Notes: a model not told the origin generated them from the letters alone. 5,979 nt of DNA from Acidobacteriota bacterium (GCA_026393735.1 JAPKZP010000159.1:1-5979), one strand, 5' to 3'; counted from the first letter of the stretch, positions 1 to 5,704 are shown. Made by a program: numbers and translations.

Positions 1-155
1 GGAATGCCCATCTGGAAGAGCGATCGGATCAGCACGAGATTGGCCGTCTGGCTGCCCGATCCGTTCACGGTGGCCACCTGGATGGCGAAGTCGTTGACGA
101 CTTCGGCCCGGGTGCCCGTCGCCTGGACGTCCTGGTCGGCGGTTTGGGATGACAT
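1..155 (-). CDS. korA: 2-oxoacid:ferredoxin oxidoreductase alpha subunit, probably 2-oxoglutarate-specific (partial, N-terminus)
   Basis: The minus strand reads from an ATG at 155-153 off the left edge, giving 51 complete codons and no stop. The peptide starts MSSQTADQDVQATGTRAEVV and continues into NDFAIQVATVNGSGSQTANL and a segment ending SLFQMGIP. The NGSGSQTAN stretch followed by an amphipathic helix and MGIP matches the gamma-like domain at the N-terminus of alpha subunits of 2-oxoglutarate:ferredoxin oxidoreductases. These enzymes interconvert 2-oxoglutarate plus CoA and succinyl-CoA plus CO2 using ferredoxin. An AGGA Shine-Dalgarno sequence (complement of 164-167) lies 8 nt before the ATG, supporting this start. 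The thiamine-diphosphate beta subunit (KorB) is usually the next gene and would lie beyond the left edge. Nearby sucCD and sdh favour 2-oxoglutarate over other oxoacids, but substrate cannot be decided from 51 residues. A stand-alone gamma subunit is a less likely alternative. Confidence 0.75.
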   Translation of the reverse strand, partial: MSSQTADQDVQATGTRAEVVNDFAIQVATVNGSGSQTANLVLIRSLFQMGI

Positions 156-259
156 GCGGCAGTTCCTGCGGGAGCGGACGCGCGGACGCGGCGCCGGCGG
201 CCCACCCGCCAGACGCACGCCACACAGTTCAGGGATACGGAATACCCACTAAAAGGGAA

Positions 260-290
260 AGTATAACATGCGGGGGGTCCCCTATAATGG
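260..290. promoter_or_regulatory. candidate overlapping divergent promoter boxes between korA and the VanZ/phytase-like gene
   Basis: The 197-bp gap 156-352 is GC-rich except for an AT-rich island here. On the plus strand a perfect TATAAT lies at 283-288, which would give a leader of about 58 nt before the GTG at 353. On the minus strand TATACT (complement of 260-265) could be the -10 for korA. Neither has a convincing -35 at 16-18 bp. A second plus-strand TATAAC occurs at 262-267, exactly 21 bp upstream of TATAAT, with the odd palindrome GGGGTCCCC (274-282) between them. The boxes are seen directly; promoter function is inference. Apart from the ribosome-binding site of the downstream gene, nothing else was recognised in this gap. 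Confidence 0.35.
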
Positions 291-339
291 CGCCGCCCCG
301 AGTCGCGCCCGACGGCCGAGGGCAGCAGCCGCGTTCTCC

Positions 340-345
340 AGGAGG
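340..345 (+). promoter_or_regulatory. Shine-Dalgarno AGGAGG that fixes the GTG start at 353
   Basis: A perfect AGGAGG is followed by 7 nt and then GTG at 353-355. This decides the start of the long plus-strand gene over the upstream in-frame ATGs at 149 and 287. Those lack an equally good ribosome-binding site and would add a polar, low-complexity N-terminus ahead of the first membrane helix. Confidence 0.85.
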
Positions 346-352
346 TCGCCTC

Positions 353-2683
353 GTGCTCACTCTATCCGCGCGAGCCGCCAGGTTGGCGCTGGCCGTTGCC
401 GTAGCCGTGGCGCTCGTCCTTTCGGCGCCGTTTGTCGGTGCCGTCCGGAGTTGGATGCGCGACGCCTTCCCCGGGCAGTTCAGCCTGATCATCAACGGGG
501 TCGTCGGCGTGTCCGTGGTGTGCGCAGCGGCTGTGGGGCTGACCCGGGTACGCGAACGCCGGGTGACGCGCTACGGCGCCATGGCACTGGCGCTGGCTGT
601 GGCCGCGAACTATGCGACGCTGACCGACAGTCCGGATCCGGCGGTTCGGGCTGTCGAGCACTTCCACTTCGTGGAGTACGGCATCATCACGTTCCTGTTC
701 TATCGCGCATGGAGGGATCGTGCGGACGTCTCGGCGCTGGTGACGCCTGCCGTGGCGGCGTTCATCGTGGGCATCGCCGAGGAAGGGTTTCAGTGGTTCC
801 TGCCGGCACGAGTCGGGGAACTGAAGGACGTCTGGCTGAACGGCGTGGCTATCGCCTGCGGCCTGCTGTTCAGCGTCGGCGCGGCCCCGATGCCCGCGTT
901 CCGACGCGCCTTGCCGTCCGATGCGACTCGCCTGATGACGCGCATACTGGCCGTAGGCATCGTCGCTCTTGCGGGGTTCATCCACCTGGTGCATCTGGGC
1001 GTGGCGATCAGCGACCCCGACGCGGGGACGTTCGTCTCGCGCTACTCGCGGGAGGAACTGGCCGCACTGGACCGATCGCGTGCCGCGGCCTGGCACGAGG
1101 CGCCGCCCTTGGTGCGGCCGCCCAGGCTGTCACGCGAGGATCAGTTCATGACGGAAGGCCTGCAGCACGTCCAGGCTCGCAACAACGCCTGGTCGACCGG
1201 GCAGACGTTCGCGGCGTGGAGAGAGAACCTGATCCTCGAACGCTACTACCCGTCGGTCCTGGACACGCCGTCGTACGTGGCGCGAACGGGACATCGATGG
1301 GCGGCCACGCAGCGCGCGGACGCCGCCGCCCGCGTCGCGGGCACCGCATCGCGGCCCTTCGAGAGCGCCGCATATCCGTATCCGGTGTATCGCTGGTCGC
1401 CGATCTGGCTCTGGCTGGCAGCGGCGGCGGCGGCCATCTCGCTGTGGCTGGCTGATCCGTTGCGGCGGCGGATGCTCGGCACGCGGTCGTCCGCGCGAAC
1501 CACGATCGTGCTCCTGGTGCTCATCGGCGGTCTCGCGCCGGGCGGATCCGTGGCACAGGAACCCGAGACGCTCGCCACGCTGATCGGCTTCGCAAGACTG
1601 GCTCCGGACACATTTACCCCTGGCCCGCCATCGGGACGATTCCGCGACAATGGTGTCCGCGGGCCGGGGTGGCCGTCTCAGCCAGTCCAAGGCGTCTCCG
1701 CGATCCTGCCGGCGGCTGACCGCCCGGGGTGGTGGCTCGCGCTCGGTGACAACGGCTTCGGCGTTCGCTGGAACTCACCCGACTTCCTGCTCTGCTACTA
1801 CTACCTGCGGCCCGAGTGGCGGACGGCGACCGGGGGCACGGGCAGCGTCGACGTCGGCTCCGTCGTGCGGCTGGCAGATCCCACTCCTGTCGTGCCCTTC
1901 CCCATTGTGCGCGAGGACACGTCCGAACGCTGGCTGACCGGGTCCGACTTTGATCCCGAGTCCTTCGTGCGACTGCCCGACGGTACGATGTGGGTCGGCG
2001 ACGAGTTCGGCCCGTGGCTGCTGCACGTTGACGCCGCCGGGCGGCTGCTGGCCGCGCCCGCCGGTGTCCCTGGCTTCGTCTCGTCGGACCGGCCGGGCCT
2101 TCCGCCGCCCGAGGCGGGCGCGAAGACCGTGGCCACCGTCAGGCGCTCGCGCGGATTCGAGGGACTGGCCCTGGCGCCGGACGGCACGCACCTGCTCGCG
2201 ATGCTGGAGGGACCGACAACCGAGGATCCTCCGGACGAGGCGCGCATCCTCGAGTTCGATCCGGCGGCCCGCGCCTTCACCGGGCGCCTGTGGCGCTACC
2301 GATTCCTGAAGCCCGGTCACTCGGCGACGGAGCTCGTGCCCTACGCGACGGGCCGCTATCTGGTCATCGAACGCGACAACCTTCACGGCCTGGCCGCCGT
2401 CTGCAAGCAGGTGTTCGCGATTCGTCTTGGCGACCCGGGCACGCTCGTCGAGAAGACGCTGGTGGCCGACCTGCTGGCCATCGCCGATCCGGATGGCCTG
2501 GGCGGCCGCGGACCGCGGTTCACGTTCCCGTTCATCACGACCGAGGCTGTCTGGGCCGAAGACGAGCGCACGATCGTCCTCGCCAACGACAACAACTACC
2601 CGGCAACCGGCGGCCGGGTGACGGGCGAGCGGGACGGGACCGAGTTCATTCGGCTCAGGCTGGCCCGCCCGCTGCCGCGCTGA
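353..2683 (+). CDS. VanZ-like membrane domain fused to a secreted phytase-type esterase-like domain
   Basis: The product has 776 residues. The start is GTG at 353, chosen for the AGGAGG 7 nt upstream. Hydrophobic segments sit at about 11-31, 43-63, 74-90, 105-120, 128-149, 160-178, 194-219, 349-368 and 383-397. Arg-rich loops at 64-73, 119-123, 184-197 and 369-382 fit the positive-inside rule, so the C-terminal half would lie outside the cytoplasm. Residues 100-175 look VanZ-like: an HFHFVEYG stretch, then AEEGFQWFLPARVGELKDVW and an N-G pair. Residues 219-348 form an unassigned extracytoplasmic loop. Residues 405-772 match the 'esterase-like activity of phytase' family (PF13449 type): LIGFARLAPDTFTPGPPSGR, ALGDNGFG (463-470), DFDPESFVRLPDGTMWVGDE (532-551), RGFEGLALAPDG (600-611), ERDN (673-676), NDNNYP (745-750). 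Substrate and true activity are unknown; family membership does not prove phytase activity. Residues 383-402 resemble a signal peptide, suggesting fusion of two ancestral genes. The gene ends 3 bp from the convergent sucD stop. Confidence 0.85.
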   Translation: MLTLSARAARLALAVAVAVALVLSAPFVGAVRSWMRDAFPGQFSLIINGVVGVSVVCAAAVGLTRVRERRVTRYGAMALALAVAANYATLTDSPDPAVRAVEHFHFVEYGIITFLFYRAWRDRADVSALVTPAVAAFIVGIAEEGFQWFLPARVGELKDVWLNGVAIACGLLFSVGAAPMPAFRRALPSDATRLMTRILAVGIVALAGFIHLVHLGVAISDPDAGTFVSRYSREELAALDRSRAAAWHEAPPLVRPPRLSREDQFMTEGLQHVQARNNAWSTGQTFAAWRENLILERYYPSVLDTPSYVARTGHRWAATQRADAAARVAGTASRPFESAAYPYPVYRWSPIWLWLAAAAAAISLWLADPLRRRMLGTRSSARTTIVLLVLIGGLAPGGSVAQEPETLATLIGFARLAPDTFTPGPPSGRFRDNGVRGPGWPSQPVQGVSAILPAADRPGWWLALGDNGFGVRWNSPDFLLCYYYLRPEWRTATGGTGSVDVGSVVRLADPTPVVPFPIVREDTSERWLTGSDFDPESFVRLPDGTMWVGDEFGPWLLHVDAAGRLLAAPAGVPGFVSSDRPGLPPPEAGAKTVATVRRSRGFEGLALAPDGTHLLAMLEGPTTEDPPDEARILEFDPAARAFTGRLWRYRFLKPGHSATELVPYATGRYLVIERDNLHGLAAVCKQVFAIRLGDPGTLVEKTLVADLLAIADPDGLGGRGPRFTFPFITTEAVWAEDERTIVLANDNNYPATGGRVTGERDGTEFIRLRLARPLPR

Positions 2684-2686
2684 CCA

Positions 2687-3559
2687 CTAGTTCTTGAGCA
2701 TCTCCGCCATCGCCTGGCCCATGTCGGCCGGGCTCTTCACGACGCGGACGCCCGCCGCCGTGAGGGCCGCCATCTTCTCGGCCGCCGTGCCTTTGCCGCC
2801 CGCGATGATCGCGCCGGCGTGGCCCATGCGCCGCCCGGGCGGCGCGGTCTGGCCGCAGATGAAGCTGACGACGGGCTTGGTGACATGTTGCGTGATGAAC
2901 GCCGCCGCCTCTTCCTCGGCGGTGCCGCCGATCTCGCCGATCATTACGATGGCCTCGGTCTCCGGATCGTTCTGGAAGAGCGTCAGCGAGTCGATGAAAT
3001 TCGTGCCATTTATCGGGTCGCCGCCGATCCCGATGCAGGTCGACTGCCCGTAGCCGAGCTTCGTCAACTGATGAATCGCTTCATAGGTCAGCGTCCCGCT
3101 GCGCGACACGATGCCGATCGTGCCTTCCTTGCAGATGTGCGCCGGAATGATGCCGGCCTTGGCCTTGCCCGGCGAGATCAGGCCCGGGCAGTTCGGCCCG
3201 ACCAGCCGCGTCTTCTTCTCCTTCAGCACCGACGCGACCTTCATCATGTCGAGCGTCGGGATGCCTTCCGTGATGCAGACGGCCAGCGCGAGGTCCGCGG
3301 CGGCGGCCTCGAGGATCGCGTCCGCGCAGAACGGCGGCGGCACGAAGATGACCGTCGCGTTGGCGCCCGTCTTCGTCACGGCCTCGGCCACGGTGTTGAA
3401 GATCGGCCAGCCCTCGTGCGTCGTCCCGCCCTTGCCTGGCGTGACGCCGCCGACGACGGTCGTCCCGTACGCCGCCGCGGACTTCGCGTGAAAGGTGCCT
3501 TCGCGCCCGGTGAGGCCCTGCACGAGCAGGCGTGTCGACTTGTCAATCAAGACTGCCAT
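2687..3559 (-). CDS. sucD: succinyl-CoA synthetase (ADP/GDP-forming) alpha subunit
   Basis: The 290-residue product is a full-length SucD, about the size of the E. coli protein. With SucC it interconverts succinyl-CoA, phosphate and NDP with succinate, CoA and NTP, the substrate-level phosphorylation step of the TCA cycle in the cytoplasm. The N-terminal CoA-binding Rossmann domain shows TGREGTFH (17-24), GVTPGKGG (38-45) and GPNCPG (121-126). The SRSGTLTYE stretch is at 152-160. The phosphorylated active-site histidine is His247 in GRRMGHAGAI (242-251), equivalent to E. coli His246. Glu209 in IGEIGG corresponds to E. coli Glu208. All key residues are present, so the enzyme should be active. 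It is the second gene of a sucC-sucD operon with 10 nt between genes. The TAG stop faces the stop of the convergent VanZ/phytase-like gene with only 3 bp between, and I see no hairpin plus T-run to terminate it. Confidence 0.97.
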   Translation of the reverse strand: MAVLIDKSTRLLVQGLTGREGTFHAKSAAAYGTTVVGGVTPGKGGTTHEGWPIFNTVAEAVTKTGANATVIFVPPPFCADAILEAAAADLALAVCITEGIPTLDMMKVASVLKEKKTRLVGPNCPGLISPGKAKAGIIPAHICKEGTIGIVSRSGTLTYEAIHQLTKLGYGQSTCIGIGGDPINGTNFIDSLTLFQNDPETEAIVMIGEIGGTAEEEAAAFITQHVTKPVVSFICGQTAPPGRRMGHAGAIIAGGKGTAAEKMAALTAAGVRVVKSPADMGQAMAEMLKN

Positions 3560-3562
3560 GTG

Positions 3563-3571
3563 CCACCCCCT
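3563..3571 (-). promoter_or_regulatory. sucD Shine-Dalgarno overlapping the sucC stop codon
   Basis: On the minus strand the sucC stop TAG runs into AGGGGGTGG, followed by CAC and the sucD ATG at 3559. The sequence differs by one base from AGGAGGTG. Because the last two bases of the sucC stop are the first two of the Shine-Dalgarno motif, sucD translation is probably coupled to termination on sucC, giving balanced alpha and beta subunits. Confidence 0.7.
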
Positions 3572-4730
3572 ACCCGCGCGAAAGCTGAACGACCTTCGTG
3601 GCGCCTTCCGCCATGGTGTCGGCCGTGGTGAAATTGAGTCCGCTGTCCTTCAGCATCTTCTTGCCCGTTTCGACGTTGGTCCCTTCCATGCGGATGACGA
3701 TGGGCACCTTGACGCCGAGCTCCTTGACGGCCGCAATGACGCCCTCGGACAGGATGTCGCACCGCAGAATGCCGCCGAAGATGTTGATGAAGACCGCCTT
3801 CACGTTCGTGTCGGACATCAGGATCTTGAACGCGTTGCGGATCTGCTCGGCGGTCGCCCCGCCGCCCACGTCGAGGAAGTTGGCCGGTTCCCCGCCCGCC
3901 AGCTTGATGATGTCCATCGTCGCCATCGCGAGGCCGGCGCCGTTGACCATGCAGCCGATCGTGCCGTCGAGGCGGATGTAGTTGAGGGAGAACTTCGACG
4001 CCTCGATCTCGAGGTTGTCTTCTTCGCTCAGGTCCCGCATCTCGCGGATGTCGGGATGCCGGTAGAGCGCGTTGTCGTCGAAGCCCACCTTCGCGTCGAG
4101 CGCGAGCAGGTTGCCCTCGCCGGTGACGATGAGCGGGTTGATCTCGACCATCGAGGCATCCGTGGCCTTGAACGCGTCGTAGATGGAACCGAGCAGCTTC
4201 ACGAACTGGCCGACCTGCTGCCCCTCGAGGCCCAGGGCGAACGCGAGATTGCGCGCCTGATACGCCTCGAGTCCTGCCGTCGGGTGGATGTATTCCTTGA
4301 AAATGAGTTCGGGTGTCTCAGCCGCTACCTTCTCGATTTCCATCCCGCCGGCCGGGCTGGCCATGACCACGGGTCGCTGCGCTGCGCGATCGAGCACCAG
4401 GCCGAGGTACAGCTCGCGCGCGATGGTGAGCCCCTGCTCGATGAGGACGCGCTGTACGAGCTTGCCCTCGGGCCCCGTCTGATGGGTCACGAGGTTCATG
4501 CCGATGATGCTGTTCGTCAGGCGCTCGACGTCTTCCATCGTCTTCGCCACCTTGACGCCGCCGCCCTTGCCGCGCCCGCCGGCGTGGATCTGGGCCTTGA
4601 CGACGACCGGAAGCCCGAGGCGCTGCGCGATGGCCACGGCCTCGTCGGCGTTGAATGCCACGTCGCCGCGCGGGACCGGCACGCCGTACCTGGCGAGAAT
4701 CGCCTTCCCCTGGTATTCGTGGATTTTCAC
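3570..4730 (-). CDS. sucC: succinyl-CoA synthetase (ADP-forming) beta subunit
   Basis: The 386-residue product is a full-length SucC. It starts MKIHEYQGKAILARYGVPVP, the family's canonical N-terminus, and contributes the nucleotide-binding ATP-grasp domain to the SucCD complex. Visible ATP-grasp features are VKAQIHAGGRGKGGG (44-58, with Lys45 and Gly52), Glu106 in ARELYLG, and MVEINPL (194-200) with Glu196 and Asn198. Asp212 in LDAKVGFDDNA follows. These align with E. coli Lys46, Gly53, Glu107, Glu197, Asn199 and Asp213 by a constant one-residue offset. The C-terminal ligase domain shows GCMVNGAGLAMATMD (259-273), DVGGGA (287-292) and INIFGGILRCD (315-325). The start codon is GTG, with an in-frame TGA three codons upstream, so no longer start is possible. 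Unusually, no Shine-Dalgarno motif precedes it; instead a 9-bp inverted repeat ends 14 nt upstream. Transcription probably starts from the promoter at 4833-4861. ATP versus GTP preference is not settled by what I can see. Confidence 0.97.
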   Translation of the reverse strand: MKIHEYQGKAILARYGVPVPRGDVAFNADEAVAIAQRLGLPVVVKAQIHAGGRGKGGGVKVAKTMEDVERLTNSIIGMNLVTHQTGPEGKLVQRVLIEQGLTIARELYLGLVLDRAAQRPVVMASPAGGMEIEKVAAETPELIFKEYIHPTAGLEAYQARNLAFALGLEGQQVGQFVKLLGSIYDAFKATDASMVEINPLIVTGEGNLLALDAKVGFDDNALYRHPDIREMRDLSEEDNLEIEASKFSLNYIRLDGTIGCMVNGAGLAMATMDIIKLAGGEPANFLDVGGGATAEQIRNAFKILMSDTNVKAVFINIFGGILRCDILSEGVIAAVKELGVKVPIVIRMEGTNVETGKKMLKDSGLNFTTADTMAEGATKVVQLSRG

Positions 4731-4744
4731 GGGATGTCAGCTGT

Positions 4745-4790
4745 GACGGGCCCTGGTATGGATACGCGCCGTAAAGCGAAGGGGCCCGTC
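4745..4790 (-). repeat. perfect 9-bp inverted repeat (stem-loop) in the sucC 5' leader
   Basis: GACGGGCCC at 4745-4753 and GGGCCCGTC at 4782-4790 are perfect inverted repeats separated by 28 nt. Eight of the nine pairs are G-C. In the sucC transcript the stem would end 14 nt before the GTG start. The loop contains a small palindrome, GTATGGATAC (4756-4765, arms GTAT/ATAC). There is no T-run after it on either strand, so it does not look like an intrinsic terminator. It could be an mRNA structure controlling sucC translation or a DNA operator; which one is inference. Confidence 0.6.
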
Positions 4791-4832
4791 GTCCACTTCG
4801 CCTGCGCGCAGGAGAACACGACTGTCCAGAGG

Positions 4833-4861
4833 ATGCTACTGGTCCTTCTCGATACGGTCAA
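4833..4861 (-). promoter_or_regulatory. putative sigma-70-type promoter of sucCD
   Basis: On the minus strand TTGACC (complement of 4856-4861, 5 of 6 to the -35 consensus) is followed by exactly 17 bp and TAGCAT (complement of 4833-4838, 4 of 6 to the -10 consensus). Transcription would start near 4826, giving a leader of about 95 nt that contains the inverted repeat at 4745-4790. Confidence 0.5.
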
Positions 4862-4885
4862 CCGCTCTCCGCAGGGTCCGGCGGC

Positions 4886-4912
4886 GGATGGGCGGGTGCT
4901 GGATGGGCGGGT
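4886..4912. repeat. 12-bp direct repeat between the divergent sucC and sdhC promoters
   Basis: GGATGGGCGGGT occurs perfectly at 4886-4897 and 4901-4912, a 15-bp period with a 3-bp spacer (GCT). The second copy ends on the first base of the sdhC -35 box, and both copies lie between the two outward-facing -35 boxes. The position suggests a regulator binding site acting on sdhC, sucC or both. A chance tandem duplication in GC-rich DNA is possible. Confidence 0.65.
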
Positions 4913-4940
4913 TGCACGGATCGCGTGCGGCACATACAAT
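4912..4940 (+). promoter_or_regulatory. putative sigma-70-type promoter of sdhC
   Basis: TTGCAC (4912-4917) is followed by 17 bp and TACAAT (4935-4940, 5 of 6 to the -10 consensus). Transcription would begin near 4947, about 77 nt upstream of the sdhC ATG. The -35 match is limited to the conserved TTG; the good -10 and the exact spacing carry the call. Confidence 0.5.
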
Positions 4941-4948
4941 CGCTGACA

Positions 4949-4976
4949 GGACTCACCGCCGTCATACTGAGAGTCC
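4949..4976 (+). repeat. short inverted repeat at the expected 5' end of the sdhC mRNA
   Basis: GGACTC (4949-4954) and GAGTCC (4971-4976) are perfect 6-bp inverted repeats with a 16-nt loop, followed by a run of C. They lie just after the predicted sdhC transcription start. The stem might stabilise the leader or act as an operator half-site pair. The 6-bp length makes chance plausible. Confidence 0.35.
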
Positions 4977-5023
4977 CCCCAACCTTGCGCTCGGGCGTGT
5001 ACGTACCCGGGCTGGAGATTGCC

Positions 5024-5704
5024 ATGGCACCGCGCCGGCTGTCACCGTTTTCCACGGTCGCATCCAAGATTCTCATCGCGCTGACAGGGTTGAGTCTCGT
5101 GGGGTTCCTGTGTGTCCACCTGATCGGGAACCTGCTGCTCTACTTCGGCCCTGACAAGTTCAACGCGTATTCGCATGCGCTCATTTCGAATCCGCTGGTC
5201 ATCCCGGCCGAGATCGGGCTGGCCGCCATCGCCCTGCTGCACGTGCTCGAAGCCAGCCTGATGTGGTTCTCGGACCGGTCGTCCCGGCCCATCGCCTACC
5301 AGCGCAAGGCGGCGGCGGGCGGAGCGAGCCGCAAGTCGCTGGCCTCGTCGACGATGATCTGGACGGGCTCGACCACGCTCGTCTTCCTCATCGTGCACAT
5401 CGGGACGATGAAGTACGGCGCGTGGTACACGACGCTCGTCCACGGCGAGCCCGGCCGCGACCTGTACCGGCTCGTGATCGAGACGTTCCGTCGCCCGCTG
5501 TGGGTCGGCTTCTACTCCGTGTGCATGGTCGCCGTCGGGTTCCACCTGTGGCACGCCTTCTCGAGCGCGTTCGAGTCGCTCGGGATCGATCATCCGAAGC
5601 TGACGCCGAAGGTACTGAAGGCCGGAAAGATCCTGGCGATCCTGCTCGGCGCGGGCTTCTTCTCCATCCCCATCTGGCTGCATTTCTTCGGGGGCCGATC
5701 ATGA
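5024..5704 (+). CDS. sdhC: succinate dehydrogenase cytochrome b558 subunit
   Basis: The 226-residue product is the membrane anchor of succinate dehydrogenase (complex II). It passes electrons from succinate oxidation to quinone and binds heme b. The ATG at 5024 is chosen because GGAG (5014-5017) lies 6 nt upstream and the protein then begins just before the first helix; the upstream in-frame ATG at 4925 overlaps the promoter. Five membrane segments are visible at about 14-40, 59-81, 110-130, 158-182 and 199-221, the fold of the single-subunit b558 family (B. subtilis SdhC type). His32 (CVHLIGN), His73 (LLHVLEA), His125 (IVHIGTMK) and His174 or His177 (GFHLWHAF) lie in successive helices and are likely axial ligands of two b hemes. 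The neighbouring sdhA starts inside the stop codon (ATGA overlap), so the genes are co-translated. A separate SdhD is not expected for this type, and sdhB should follow sdhA beyond the edge. Confidence 0.93.
   Translation: MAPRRLSPFSTVASKILIALTGLSLVGFLCVHLIGNLLLYFGPDKFNAYSHALISNPLVIPAEIGLAAIALLHVLEASLMWFSDRSSRPIAYQRKAAAGGASRKSLASSTMIWTGSTTLVFLIVHIGTMKYGAWYTTLVHGEPGRDLYRLVIETFRRPLWVGFYSVCMVAVGFHLWHAFSSAFESLGIDHPKLTPKVLKAGKILAILLGAGFFSIPIWLHFFGGRS

Noticed and set aside
149..352. Longer N-terminus of the VanZ/phytase-like protein from the ATG at 149 (or 287)
   Set aside because: The ATG at 149 overlaps the start of korA on the other strand, the added residues are polar and low-complexity, and a perfect AGGAGG sits 7 nt before the GTG at 353.
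353..1400. Glycopeptide (teicoplanin) resistance gene vanZ
   Set aside because: Only the broad VanZ-like fold is suggested. There are no other van genes nearby, and most VanZ-like proteins are not known to confer resistance.
362..2386. Several open frames opposite or out of phase with the VanZ/phytase-like gene
   Set aside because: They have Arg/Pro/Ser/Gly-rich compositions without family motifs. The frame from 353 carries membrane helices and conserved motifs throughout.
4745..4790. Intrinsic terminator interpretation of the 9-bp inverted repeat
   Set aside because: The loop is long (28 nt), no T-run follows on either strand, and it lies upstream of both genes' starts rather than at a gene end.
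3495..4946. Long plus-strand open frame (483 codons) opposite sucC
   Set aside because: It lies antisense to the clearly conserved sucC. Its translation is rich in Arg, Asp, His and Val with no recognisable domain, as expected of a shadow frame in GC-rich DNA.
4943..4968. Alternative sdhC promoter CTGACA (4943-4948) with CATACT (4963-4968)
   Set aside because: The spacer is only 14 bp, too short for a normal sigma-70 promoter; the TTGCAC/TACAAT pair with 17 bp is better.
4992..5009. Small hairpin CGGG/CCCG around the palindrome GTACGTAC just before the sdhC Shine-Dalgarno
   Set aside because: The stem is only 4 bp and leaves the GGAG at 5014-5017 exposed. It is too weak to claim as a regulatory element.
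4925..5023. Upstream sdhC start at ATG 4925
   Set aside because: It would place the start codon before the -10 box TACAAT and add 33 residues not typical of the family. The ATG at 5024 has GGAG at a 6-nt spacing.
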